NCBI GenBank assembly: GCA_963576475.1
Contig: OY754975.1
Coordinates: 22,756,707-22,820,706, forward strand
Source: Molanna angustata
Lineage: Eukaryota > Arthropoda > Insecta > Trichoptera > Molannidae
Length of the DNA stretch: 64,000 nt
Direction of reading: 5' to 3'
In this document: one piece after another, positions 48,945 to 59,960 of the stretch
Layout: every line of letters begins with the position of its first letter
Position numbering within the stretch: the stretch's first letter is position 1
Notes under the pieces: model-generated
Database searches by the model: none
The model's input: the letters and a program-made list of their open reading frames with translations, nothing else
What the model was told of the DNA's origin: nothing
Program-made: the position numbers and the translations under genes

Positions 48945-49300
48945 GTAATATATATAGCGCCCTTATATTCAGTCTAATGTTGCTCTACGAAATAGAGCTG
49001 TTTTCAATCCTTAGGAGAAAGTGCTCTTGTTTTGTGCCCTGCGGACACCTGGAAGCAATTTATTCCACTTTACATGATCACTCAGACTAAAGCATCGATC
49101 AAAGTAAGCCGCTTTGTTGGCTCTGTCCAACTCTTTTAGGGAGTTGTTACTCTGTGATCCAGAAGATGCCTTGAAGATAGCTCTGCTTTAAATATGTGAG
49201 ATGCCTTAAAGATAGCTCTTTTTTTCTGACACAGCTCTTGAATGTATTGTGGTGCCAGGTCATTCGAAGCATTAAAAACCGTTAAACAAATTATAATAAG
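48945..49300 (-). pseudogene. LINE family F C-terminal relic
   Basis: On the - strand: DLAPQYIQELCQKK, SSGSQSNNSLKELDRANKAA, YFDRCFSLSDHVKWNKLLPG and VRRAQNKSTFSKD, in two frames. It ends at the tail GGGCGCTATATATATTACTT near 48960. It matches 1225-1725. The catalytic domain is absent. Confidence 0.65.
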
Positions 49301-49756
49301 GTACCTAAATGTATGTAAGGTATCATGGAAAATAAACATTAAAATTAAATATAGAGTAACACGCAAAAAAAAATGCTAAAAATGTGCAAAAAATTAGACA
49401 TTATACATGAATAAAATTAAAGATAAGACAAAAATAACATAGTATATATATAAAGGAAACACAATCGAGGAAGAGGAAACAAGAAAGTAAATTTTTTTTG
49501 AAAACCAAAATGTGATATTGTAATCTTATAAATGCCCAGTGTATATATAATAAATAAATACGCCAGTGTTACATTATAACATCATGATAATATGATAATG
49601 ATATTAAATACCTCGGCTAGTTTCATGAGATCATCCAGGGTATCGCCAAAGACGATCGATATTGTTTATAATAATATCTCGTGGGTTTTTTAATGCAAAA
49701 CAAAGGAACAAAGTAGCAATTATCTAGTGAAATAAAACGATCAACCTTTGTAAAGG
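49301..49756. other. Unannotated AT-rich stretch
   Basis: A (AATA)n-like run at 49548-49560 after GTAATCTTATAAATGCCC may be another retroelement tail. Nothing else is seen. Confidence 0.35.
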
Positions 49757-50566
49757 TAGGCGCGCATGGAAGCTAATTTCATCGGCCGATTAATTATCGG
49801 TGAGCTACAACATACGAATTACATGTAAGAGCGCGCATGAAAGCTAACAGAATCGGCCGATTTAAAAATCTGTGACGAGACACAAAAAAATTGGCCGATC
49901 TCGATCGCCCGATTTTTTGTAACCAATCCCGTTGTATGAGAGAGCGCGCATGGCGCTTGCTCACCGATAATTTAATCGTCCAAGCGCAGTAGATCGAGAA
50001 GTACGTTGTCAGTGTTGCTAAACGAAATGTTAGAAAATATGACATGTATAAAATAAATATTGTTTCCGAACAATTAATTACATTAGTTGAAGCACGTCCT
50101 TCATAGATATGATTAAAAATTAAAAAAATATAGTGACCGCCAAATTAAGCAAAAATTGTGGTTGGAGATTAGCGAAATTTTAATAACTGGTTGGTGTACT
50201 TAAAAAACTCCTCAAGGTGTGATCTTAAATCTTCGTAGGACAGGACAAATTGTCCTTTCGGTAATATACCACTTATTAGCGGATGAACCCAGTGATTTTT
50301 TTGACGTTTTTTTTACGCATTTTGAGGACAAGAGCACAAACACATGCTACTTCAAAAAAATCCATATTTCTAATCATAAAGGTATTAAAACTTATGAATA
50401 TACATATTGTATGTATTTTAAATATATGATTGTTGTCCGCCGTGTTATTTCCAATCGTACGATTCTATAAGCTTCCATGCGCGTTAGAACCGATCGGCCG
50501 ATTTACTATCGGCCGATAATAATCGGCCGATTAATTTAAGCTTCCATGCGCGCCTTACCTAACATT
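49757..50566. mobile_element. PIF/Harbinger-like element with degenerate MADF remnant
   Basis: The ends are inverted: GGCGCGCATGGAAGCTAA at the left and the reverse complement of CTTCCATGCGCGCC at the right. ATCGGCCGAT-type palindromes cluster subterminally at both ends. Inside, broken + frames read LVEARPS (near 50080) and SDRQIKQKLWLEISEILI (near 50131), the spacing of a MADF/Myb-like domain, whose genes accompany PIF/Harbinger transposases. Stops between them show decay. No transposase is seen and the target duplication is unclear. Confidence 0.5.
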
Positions 50567-50719
50567 GAGACAATCAATTTATTCAATATTTGACATAGTG
50601 AAGTAAAATAGTTACAACAAAGACAGTTAAAGAATGAAACGGGTAGGTGATCTGTGATCTGATTACGTTAGTTAAAGAGGATAAGAAAGACGTTTAGATA
50701 GGTACCTTTACTATTTAAA

Positions 50720-51096
50720 AGCGACTAGTAGCATATGCAGGGCGGAGTCTCCGGGGGTCACATGGTATGTAGGGCAGAAGCGTATGGTCAGGGTACACGC
50801 CTCTGGTCCAGTGGTCGTCTTAGAAGTAAGAATGAAGTAGAGTGCGCGGCCTCAAGGGGGCGCGGCGTCTTTTGGTAGCGAGAGGCTCCAGGGCGATATA
50901 GCATATGATGGCCAGGGCTGCTATAAGAATCCAACAGGCTGAGGGCCACGAGGTGGTCTCAGAACGTGCGGGCGGGGCAAAGATATACTTCTCCCAATGG
51001 AACTCAATATGATGACTCTGATGAGGGCGGATTACCACGTCTAAGAAGACGGACGTATAGAACAAGCGGTCACGAGGGCATTCAGAAAATTATCCG
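50720..51096 (-). pseudogene. Unidentified coding-like segment with a membrane helix
   Basis: A GC-rich stretch in AT-rich surroundings. On the - strand one frame reads ECPRDRLFYTSVFLDVVIRP, then HHIEFHWEKYIFAPPARSET, then a hydrophobic WPSACWILIAALAIICYIAL followed by basic TKRRR. This looks like a membrane anchor with a cytoplasmic tail. A stop near 50820 ends it, but the frame then stays protein-like (DDHWTRGVYPDHTLLPYIPC) to 50715. I find no start codon or splice acceptor at its 5' edge. It may be a pseudogene or part of a spliced gene. Family not recognised. Confidence 0.3.
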
Positions 51097-51829
51097 TGGA
51101 ACACGGGGACATACCGCACTAAATTACTTTATATTGTATTTTTAAATATCACTATTAAAAATATATTTACGACGCCCGTTTGGTATAAATGAATAATTCG
51201 GTTTTTTCCGTTTTTGCGCGGCTCTAAACAAAGTGACGTACCGTCTCGCCGAACGGCGGAGCCGGAAGTTGTCGCATTTTTAATTTCAGACAGCCAACTT
51301 CAAAAATATAAAAAAACAATTCAGATTACAGGGGGACCAACATAATGATTTATTTTTTAGTACCGATTTTGGACAACGCGTCGGTAAATTCGTGTTGGTG
51401 AGAAAATTCAAATTGTGATGAATTTTTGATTCATTACAATATTTAAAAAAAATATTTTTTAAATTAATGTGTGTAATCAAAAAATACTATGTATTTAAAA
51501 AGAATAAAAATCGAAAATCGAAAAAGAATATGTACCTATCTTAGTTGTTGATAAAAAAATATACATATAACTATGTAAATAATTATTTAGTAAGTATTTT
51601 GGATTTTTTTAAATGACCAATACTGACGGCTTTTAAGATATAGAACTCCATTAAACTATGTATTTTTTAATAAAACAAATTGATTATGTTTTTGCATATA
51701 TATTCTCCTTGTATCATGACGACCATTTTGGCATACCAGGGCCTTATGAAATGGAAAAACATAGATCATTGTTTTTTTCTTATATTCATAAGTGTATTTT
51801 ACAACTATTGTAAATTATTCAAAACAGTT
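51097..51829. other. Unannotated stretch
   Basis: Positions 51170-51270 are GC-richer (GCGCGGCTCTAAACAAAGTG; CGCCGAACGGCGGAGCCGG) without a coding frame. The rest is AT-rich. Confidence 0.35.
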
Positions 51830-51833
51830 GTAG

Positions 51834-52020
51834 TATAGCTGATGATAGGAAATTATGTTTATGCAGGTGTTTTTAAGTAATATAAATACCTTTGTTTGTA
51901 ACAAACTGACAGTTAAATATACTAATATTTATTATTAGACTGTCAGTTTGTACCAAATGTTTCTATATTACATAAAAAACACCTGCATAAATGTTATTTC
52001 CCATCATTAACTATACTATA
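51834..52020. mobile_element. Foldback MITE, about 187 bp
   Basis: TAGTATAGCTGATGATAGGA at the left is inverted at the right end as the complement of TCATTAACTATACTA. Arms continue through TTTATGCAGGTGTTTTT and ACAAACTGACAGT to a loop near 51920. Non-coding. Confidence 0.75.
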
Positions 52021-52022
52021 AC

Positions 52023-52195
52023 AGTGTTATTTATAAAAATAAATTTGGTTCAATTGAACCCAGTTCAAAATCTTATTCTGAAATTTAAATATTCTTATAC
52101 AAGAATTATTTATTTTTGTACGAGAATATTTGAATTTCAGAATAAGACTTTGAACCAGGTTCAATTGAACCAAATTTATTTTTATAAATAACACT
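52023..52195. mobile_element. Near-perfect palindromic element, about 173 bp
   Basis: AGTGTTATTTATAAAAATAA and TTTGGTTCAATTGAACC at the left recur inverted at the right. CTTATTCTGAAATT pairs with AATTTCAGAATAAG nearer the centre. It directly follows the preceding foldback, sharing only a few bases. Open frames on both strands are by-products of the symmetry. Confidence 0.75.
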
Positions 52196-53152
52196 CTGTT
52201 TAAGATCATTCACAATTGTAAAATATATTATACTAACCGAATTTTAATATATGAAAAAACAGTATTCTATGTTTTACCAGTTGATAATTGAGAGACAAAT
52301 GCTTAAAGATGGCTAGATTCTGGATTCAGCCGTAACCTACTCAGGGATGCGTTCATAATGTGTTCATAGTGACGCTCTTTCTCGTTCAGAACGACCGGAA
52401 ACATCAGCCGCTCTAAAGACACTCTGTCGCGTTCAGATTGGATGTCGAGTTTACGATTCAAACGCTCTGTATAATCGTCGGATGAAAAATGCTCTGACAG
52501 TTATAGTATCTGTTGACTTCTGTTTTATCTGTGGTAAGATGACTTCAATTTGTTTCTGTGGTATCTATTGTCAGTTGACAATATTTATGATGAAGAGGTT
52601 AATTTATTAAAATATCATTCAAAAGTTTACAATAAAAGGTCAGAAAGTAATATTTACTCAACCGGCCAATTTTTCTCTTTCAATGAAAATATAACCTAAA
52701 AAGACACATGTATAATAAATGACATTTGATTTTTAAAACGCCCGATGCTACGTTCAGATTGAAACGCTGCGCCGCGTTCAGTGAGATTGGTATGAAAAAT
52801 GCCATAATCTGCAACTTCAGTTACATCTGACACTCGACGTTGAGTGTTCTATCTGAACACAGCTCTGGACTTGTGAGGGTTATGATGTTTATGGTTAATT
52901 ATTGTTGTTTTTCAATTAACAATAATAGATTTTTTAAACGAAACGCATCTGATCAAAAAATTTACCTTTGTCAAAAAGTGTTCCAAGTGGTGTAAAATGA
53001 TTTTTTCTCAAAGATATTGACAAAGATTTATGGTTATGTTTGATTAAAAGAATATATTTTCTAGTTTCAATTAAGTAAAAAACGTGGTCCATTTAAAGTA
53101 GAATGGATATTCCGAGTACGTGAGGGTCTGAAGCATGAACGGTAGGTGGGTT
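52196..53152. other. Unannotated; possible DNA transposon 52370-52870
   Basis: CGTTCAGATTG, CGCTCTG and TGAAAAATGC motifs occur near both 52430-52490 and 52750-52800, suggesting subterminal repeats of one decayed element. No clean ends or duplication were found. Confidence 0.3.
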
Positions 53153-53172
53153 GTGTGTGTGTGTGTGTGTGT
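53153..53172 (+). repeat. (GT)n microsatellite
   Basis: About ten GT units within a GT-rich stretch. Confidence 0.9.
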
Positions 53173-53884
53173 GAGTATGTGCTTAAAACGAAACCCACTC
53201 GGAGTACATTTTCATGTTTTCAAAAAGAGAATGTTCTATAATAATATGCCATGCTATGCCATAGTTACCTAAACATATAACATGAGAATATAACATTTGT
53301 AAACTTAATGACAAGCTGACTTTACCGAATTAAAAGCACCAGACAAAATTACGCCGGCATAATATTCCACCTGAGTAAACATTCCATGAAAGTGTGTCAT
53401 GCTAATGTGAACCTATATGTATAACTTTACACATTTCTGTTCAACCTGTTTAAGAAAAAAGTTATTTTCTTGCTCTCTGTTTTTAAAAAAAAGTTAACTC
53501 GCGCGTGATGTTTTAAGAAGGTATCAGTGATATTTATATACGCTATTTGATTGAAATCTGTTTTAAATGTTCTCTTCTCTAACATTTATAACTTTTTTTA
53601 TCTTTTTATGTACCTATTTTTTACTTCTACTTAAGTAACTTGTGTAACTTCTATAACTTATTTTTTTTTCTTAAATTTCTTAAATTATGTAAATATTTTT
53701 TCTTCTTTTTTAACTTAACTTTTGTAACCGAATTTTATCTAATTTATGTAACTCATACTTGTGTAACGTGTGTGATTGAATAAGAGCTCATGTAATTTTG
53801 TGTGCATCCATAATTGGACGTCCAGCACTCATAATAATAACCAATATTATCTTCTTTTTATTATGAAAATTGTAAGCTGGATGT
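53173..53884. other. Unannotated AT-rich stretch
   Basis: Nothing recognised. Repeated TTATGTAACT-like words at 53630-53770 are low complexity. Confidence 0.4.
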
Positions 53885-54112
53885 CTGTCGATGTACCCTT
53901 TTTAATAAAATAATAATAAATTAAACCATTTTTCATTTGACCAGAGGGGATTTCATTTGCTGCTATATACGCAAGTCTATCACTGTCCATTCTGGATACG
54001 TGGTCCCTCCAATGTCTTCTTCTAGATCTTCTACACCGAACGTTGTCCTCTATTCCACATGTTTTTCTCGCATTTTCACGGCATACGTCATGATCGGTCG
54101 CACGCATGTCTT
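53885..54112 (-). pseudogene. RTE-like LINE C-terminal relic
   Basis: The - frame reads MRATDHDVCRENARKTCGIE, then RRSRRRHWRDHVSRMDSDRL and ANEIPSGQ. The W-R-D-H-V-x-R-M box matches the LINE at 44018 (HWRDHVRRMNPERL). Both ends are lost. Confidence 0.65.
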
Positions 54113-54139
54113 ATGTATTTTGACCTTCTTGTCAATAAT

Positions 54140-55045
54140 TGTGAAAATCTAGGAAAAATCTAGGAGTTCTCTTCAATCAACATCTTTCCTGGACCGAACA
54201 AGTCAATGAAGTCAGCAGAAAACTTTTCTATAGTATTCACTCTGTCAAAAAACTTCAAAAATTTCTTCCAACCAACATCAAAATAAAGCTCGCACAAACT
54301 CTCCTTCTCCCCATTCTCGATTATGCAGATATTTGCTATTTGGATCTTACTCAGGAACTTCTAAACAAATTAGATCGATTACAAAATGTCTGCATACGAT
54401 TCATATTTAATATTAACGATCACATATCATATTTTCGCAAGGAACTCAAATGGCTTCTTATCCGTCTGCGCCGTGATCAACACACTCTTTGTCTTCTGTT
54501 AAACATTTTGAACAACCCTAATGCTCCATCATATCTGACCGAAAGATTTCAACCTCTGGCCTCTCCCATCACATGCCACGGCTTTCTATTCATCATCCTT
54601 TACTGTCTATGCTGCCCGGTTATGGAACAACTTGGCCCTTGACATTAGAACTGCACCAACGTTAGCAACCTTCAAAACCAGATTAAAACGCGCGCTCCTA
54701 CTTTCCATTTCTTAACCTACATACTTCCTATTTATTTCCCTATTCTTGTAGTTAGTCATATCTCCTCCTTTTTTTCCCTTCCCTCCCATAGTGTTGTAAC
54801 AGGTTTTATCTATGATTTGTTTAATTTTCATTGTTGTACATATGTTTATTCTTCTTACTTTCTTGTGTTTAAATGTAATATGTTTATGGTTTTATATATA
54901 TTTTCTTTTTTTTTTGTACATGTACCATTTTGTCTCATAACTGTCACAGATGGTTGTCTAGAAGAAATTGCCTTTAGGCAATAAGTCCGCCATTTGTACT
55001 AGGTCTTAAGTAATGTACAATAAAGTGTGTAAATAAATAAATAAA
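54140..55045 (+). pseudogene. LINE (Jockey/CR1-like) C-terminal half and complete 3' end
   Basis: The frame reads KNLGVLFNQHLSWTEQVNEV, KLAQTLLLPILDYADICYLD and RLQNVCIRFIFNINDHISYF, then after a frameshift near 54570 FYSSSFTVYAARLWNNLALD and TFKTRLKRALL, stopping near 54713. This is the region after the catalytic domain. The 3' end (54945-55045) carries TGGTTGTCTAGAAGAAATTG with the hairpin ATTGCC-TTTA-GGCAAT and ends in (AAAT)n. That tail is shared with SINE S2. The 5' part is truncated. Confidence 0.8.
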
Positions 55046-55173
55046 TACGCATTTGTTTATTTTTCTTGACCATCTTTTTAGACACTCAGATACGGCAGAT
55101 GCATGTTCGCGGTTTTCAGTGTTTAGGACATTGAGGCTACAGATCTTTACTCTTATACATTTGACAGTTAATC

Positions 55174-55390
55174 AAAACGAGTGAGTTGTAGCCAAAACTA
55201 AACATTTTTTCTTCTTGAAAGGTTGACAATCTCTAAGTGCATTTTTATGAAGTATATTTCTATTAGATTCTTAAATAAATATACGATATCCAGAAGACGA
55301 AAGTTTTGAAAATACACCATACACACAAAAACATTATTACGAAACTATACTATAACCATAGTGATACCTGTTTTTGAGTATAATAGTATT
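55174..55390 (+). mobile_element. Repeat family E, copy 2
   Basis: Begins AAAACGAGTGAGTTGTAGCC and is collinear with the reverse of 35640-35855 (CTTCTTGAAAG, ATATTTCTATTAGATTCT, CACCATACACACAAAAACAT). Non-coding. Confidence 0.6.
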
Positions 55391-56556
55391 ACTAGCAAGA
55401 AGAGTATGTATGAGACAGTGTATCAATGTTGATGAGGCAATGTATATGTTTCAAGATAAAAAATGCATTGTTCGGTTCTCACTGCCTACCCCTTGAAGAA
55501 GATAGAAGTGGAGAGTAAAAAATACACTTGTCTACACTTGTCTATATACACATAGAATAACAAAATGAGTTTATCACTCAATTTTCCCATACAGAAGCTA
55601 TTTTACTTCTGTTATGTACATTTTTCATTCAAATATGAAATTTATTTTACATTGATATGGCAGACCATAGATATATTTTTTTAATTTTTTTACAATCCTT
55701 GAACGCATTTTTTAAGAGTGTAATTTTTATTGAATCAAAAGTTCAAAAAATATAAAAATTCCTCGATTTGCCAGACCGTGAGATCATTTTTAAAATTTGG
55801 ACAGGTGAAATCATAGAGACGAAATTAACGGATATCTATGGAAAACTAATCAGCTCTAGGTTTACTTATATGATATCAATACATAATATATGATATCAAT
55901 ATGAAGTCAATCGGACTTATAGTTTGAGCTGCAGAGAGGACACAAAAAAAACAACGTAAATGATGAAATAATACAGAAGAAATTAAATGTTGTCTATGAA
56001 AAGAAAAAGTTGTCTTGAAGAACTGGGGTAAACAAATATAAGGTTTACTGAGCGACGCAACAATTTGTATTGTTGCGTGTTTTTATAATATATTCATATT
56101 ATATTCTTTTTGTAATCAACATATATTTTTAATGTTTAGATTCTTTGCAATATTTTATCTTCAAGTCGCACTTAATGATGTTAGATTATTTGCTATATTT
56201 TGTCTTCGAGTCGTATTTATAAGTTACTTTCTTTTTACAATACAATCTCATTACGCTCTAACCCAGTTTTCTATTGACAATAATAAAAATAAAAGAATGA
56301 AAAATAATGCAATTGGGTAATGCCGACCAAAAGTGCATAGTGGTTATTTTGTTAGCCTGGCTTTCGGACTTCGGCAACAATTTATTATGTGGAAAATGTG
56401 GATCTTGTGCCAAATTGTTGTATGTAACGTTATAATTTGACCCGGTGAGAACATACCATCTTTGTTGTATCTGATTGGCGAACAAACAGATTCTATTTTA
56501 CGTTGAAATATCGCTATTCTACAACAACAGACCCTTGAAATCATTTCGTTTTACAT
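55391..56556. other. Unannotated AT-rich stretch
   Basis: No supported feature. The right edge is the 5'-truncation point of the LINE that follows. Confidence 0.4.
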
Positions 56557-57826
56557 TTAGGACCTCTATTGTTCATACTTTATATAAATGACTTAGATCA
56601 AATGGTAGAGAGATCCTCAATTCTTATTTTTGCTGATGATGCCAAATTTTTTAAAAAGATTTGCTCAACGAATGACTGTGAACAATTACAAGACGATATT
56701 ACACGACTAAGTAATTACTGTTTAGATAATCAATTATATTTGAATGCCAGCAAATGTTCAATAATAACCTATACTAGGAAGGCGAAGCCTATTATATTTG
56801 ATTATAAAATCCAAGCTAGCAATATTCGTCGAACGAGCTTAGTTAAAGACCTGGGTATATTGATGGACTCCAAATTGATTTTTCAAGATCATATTGAATA
56901 CATTGTTGGTAAAGCTCTGAAACTATTGGGTTTTTTAATTAGGGTTTGCAAGCCATTTCACTCAATTGATACACTCAAAGTACTATATTTGTCATATGTT
57001 AGAAGTCGGGTTGAATACGCGAGCACGGTGTGGAATCCCCATTATAATATACATATTGATCAAATCGAGCGTGTACAAAAGAAGTTTGTAAAACACCTTG
57101 ACTATAGATCACATACGTATTCCCCTGACTACCCTGCTCGCTGTGTGAAATATTCATTACCCACTTTACAGAAGAGGCGTACAATCAGAGACATGATGTT
57201 TCTTTATAACATATTGAATAATCGGGTTGATACTCCTTATTTATTAGGGAAAATTAACCTTCGAGTCCCTGCGCGTTTAACAAGGAGTCACGACTTATTC
57301 AATGTGCCTGTTCTAAGAACTAATTATGCCGGAAATGCTTTTGTACATAGAGCATGTAAACAGTTTGATGCAAAGTTCGAGGGTCTTGACATGTTTGGCA
57401 CACCGAGCGTATTTAAGAGTATGTTGAGGCTTTCTCAGTGATTGATTTTATATTCCTAATTTTCCCCTTCTATTCCTATCCATTGTCCTGTCCCAAACCT
57501 CCTAGCTTGTATGCATCTATTTTATGTTTACTTAATATTGATTTGTTTTGTATTTTTTGTTTCTTATCCTTGTAAGGTTTTTATATTTTGTCATTTTGTA
57601 TGTATATACCCACGGAAATTTTCCTTTTTTTATACAAATATATTTTTTCTATGGGTATATACATAATTATATAGAGTTATATATTATATATAGTTATATA
57701 TTTGATTGTATGACCGTAACATAGTAATTGGCGTTACAATCTTGGTTTTTGTATTAATTAATTCATTTTGAAAATATATGTTATATTATAAAACTGTATG
57801 TAACCTTAAGAAATAAATAAATAAAT
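56557..57826 (+). pseudogene. LINE (CR1/Jockey-like) reverse transcriptase, 5'-truncated
   Basis: Largest retrotransposon relic here. The frame runs from LGPLLFILYINDL (56557) through the catalytic FADD box (56629-56640) to the stop at 57439-57441, about 295 codons without a break. Downstream blocks are NQLYLNASKCS, VKDLGILMDSKLIFQDHIEY, RSRVEYASTVWNPHY, LPTLQKRRTIRDMMFLYNIL and the PARLTRSHDLF end. It begins exactly inside the LGPLLF motif, with a stop shortly upstream, so fingers and endonuclease are missing: classic 5' truncation. The 3' UTR has a stem GTATATACCCA / TGGGTATATAC at 57600-57662 and an (AAAT)n tail at 57811-57826. The intact frame suggests a recent insertion. Confidence 0.85.
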
Positions 57827-57832
57827 TAAGAG

Positions 57833-58310
57833 AAACGAAGTGATTTGGCCCGAGGCTTCTTATTTCTTATTCCAAGGCATAGAGGGACAGGGTTTGAAAG
57901 AAGTTTCAAATACGCTGCAACAAAATGCTGGAATGACTTATAAAAATATATATTTTTTAAGGAGAATTGTCGAGCGATGCTTCTGGCTTCGCAATCATAG
58001 TGTGAACTATGAAAGAATTTTTGTGTATGAATAAATGTGTGTATATATGTATGTGTGTATGTATATTTATGAATGCGTATGCTTTGCAGCATTTTTTGTA
58101 TTAACATTATAATACATAAGCAATAGGATCATGCTGAAAATCATCTGCTGGGGGCTTGTCTTCCTGCAACATATCTGAGCATGGTCCTTTTGAGTCGAAA
58201 AAGTTGTTTTTCTTTTCATTTGTTGATATTTTTCTTTGTATTAATGTGGTAATTTTTTTTTTCGTTTCAATAAATATTTTATTATTATTATTATTATTAT
58301 TAATGATTAA
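57833..58310 (+). pseudogene. Second LINE 3' end (tail shared with 26456-26658)
   Basis: The frame from 57836 reads RSDLARGFLFLIPRHRGTGF, then ERSFKYAATKCWNDL and a stop. The ERSFxYxAxxxWNDL box is the end of CR1/L2-type pol proteins. The 3' UTR contains AGGATCATGCTGAAAATCA and GGGGCTTGTCTTCCTGCAAC and ends in (ATT)n at about 58280-58305. The preceding LINE is inserted at or next to its 5' edge. Confidence 0.65.
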
Positions 58311-58555
58311 TTAAACATTTATGTCAGCGAGTTTCGTAGAATTGAGGTTTTAATATTTGTTTATTCCTTTTTTTTGGACAAAAAACAGCGAAAATAAAAT
58401 TTTACATGCGCAAAAAGTACTAGTAACAAAATATTACAGAAGATTTTTAATAAAAATAATTAAATTAATGAGAAAAGCAGAATAGAATATTATAATAATT
58501 GCATACACGTAAGCATTGATTTCTTTTTCCCTGTCAGTAGCCAAAAATATTTCTA
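58311..58555. other. Unannotated short stretch
   Basis: Nothing recognised. Confidence 0.35.
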
Positions 58556-59570
58556 TGACAATTTTATTATGTAGTATCTCAATAGAGACGACGTTGGAAT
58601 GTTAAGGGAGAATATTCCAACAATAATCTCGCATGACAATAATCTTGCAAGACAGCGAGCATCTCTTGGCATGTCCAATGGCTCCTGCCCAGTGTGATTG
58701 GGAAATTCTAAATGAACGAGCCCACCTTGAGGACGACTCAAAGGAGTTGGGAATTCATTCACGTATTTTTTTTTTTTTTTTAACATGTCTACGTAGGGGA
58801 CGCCAGCTATTAGGATTTGGGTCCATTTTACTCTTCCGAAGAAGCGCACTACGTAGCGTTGGGAGGGGTTTGCAATCTTGAAAAGAGTTTATTAATTCGG
58901 ATTTTAAAAAGACCCGGGTTGTACGAAGATGGAAACACAGAATTCGGAAGATCGTTCCACAGTCGGTATGTCAGACGTATGTGTTGACACGACAAGAAGG
59001 GGGAATCGGGTAATCAAGGCACCTTCAGGGCTTACGACCTGTCATCGGCTGGTTTATGTATTATTATTTTTATGGTAAAAAAACAGCTTATTTTCAAGAA
59101 CAATGATATACATAATAGAAATATATAGAATTTCAAAAAATTGTATTGATAGGGAATTCAATAAAAAGGCTTCATTGTTGAAAGTTGCGCAAGCGCATAA
59201 AGTGAATACGTGAACCAGCCGATGACATCGTATCTTAAATTCTGAGAGTCCTAAAATGTCACATTTGATATTTTCGAAAATCAAGTTGATATTTTTCAAT
59301 GTATTAGAGAGATCTGACGTAACAGATACAAGCTACAGATTTATTTGTATGTATATTGATTCGTTGGAGGGTATTGGTCTAATTTCCCAGCCCGAGTGGT
59401 CGTCGTTTTTACCGTTGCCATCTATGAAATGACGAAGAAACTTTTGTGTCACGAAAATCAGCCGGTGATAGGTTGTAAGCCCTGTAGGTGCATTGAGTTC
59501 CTAGTTCTTCTATAATATCTCAACTTCTTCTCTATTGAGATGTTAAAAAGTTTGTCAATAAAAATAAATG
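58556..59570. mobile_element. Composite of family D ends in opposite orientation
   Basis: The left end TATCTCAATAGAGACGACGT is matched by the reverse complement of the right end, CATCTCAATAGAGAAGAAGT, followed by TTTGTCAATAAAA. Internal D sequence appears forward at 59005-59060 (CAGGGCTTACGACCTGTCAT) and reversed at 59150-59260 and 59445-59520. So several D pieces are stacked, or D is a long-TIR element whose shorter copies are solo ends. A LINE fragment lies inside at 58635-58760. Confidence 0.55.
58635..58760 (+). pseudogene. LINE fragment with HLL-CP cluster
   Basis: The frame reads DSEHLLACPMAPAQCDWEIL and NERAHLEDD, matching the end of the LINE at 27785-28335 (SHLLSCPLM, then C and DLW). 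Short and truncated on both sides. Confidence 0.5.
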
Positions 59571-59679
59571 CAGTAGTTTTAAAACACACTTTAGTGAATC
59601 ATACATTTTATTGGCATTTAAAATTTACTGAATACCAAATAGTTGTATGCAAATCTGTTAGTTAATATGTCGAAAACCA
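59571..59679. other. Short unannotated gap
   Basis: Nothing recognised. Confidence 0.3.
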
Positions 59680-59960
59680 TATCAAAAAGGGAGTGCAAGC
59701 AGGAAAGGGCATGTGTTGCGACACGAGGCTCTCTATCATCTTGGAGGAGATGGTTGAGGAAACAACTGACAGAGACTGTCCTCGCCGGGAGTATCTAGAA
59801 CAGATGTGCGAAGACATGAAGTATACATATATACCTCCTACACAGAGTTGAAGATAGTCGCTGAAGATCGAGCGGAGTGGAGGAAGACATGCATCGCATT
59901 GCAACCAACCAATCCCTAGGATTGCAACCAACGAAGAAGCAGTAGTGAAAATGCAGTTTT
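59680..59960 (+). pseudogene. RTE-type LINE C-terminal relic
   Basis: Broken frames read LEEMVEETTDRDCPRREYLE, QMCEDMKYTYIPPTQS, KIVAEDRAEWRKTCIALQPT and NP. The ...A-x-D-R-x-x-W-R... box just before the C-terminus is the same layout as at 8536. At least two frameshifts. Confidence 0.5.

Noticed and set aside
52027..52209. Open frames of 60-66 codons on both strands
   Set aside because: By-product of a near-perfect palindrome; the two predicted proteins are almost identical.
52370..52870. Complete DNA transposon
   Set aside because: Repeated CGTTCAGATTG-type words hint at one, but ends and target duplication could not be defined, so it is only mentioned as a possibility.
53630..53780. Tandem repeat of TTATGTAACT-like words
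   Set aside because: Too irregular to define a unit; low-complexity AT DNA explains it.
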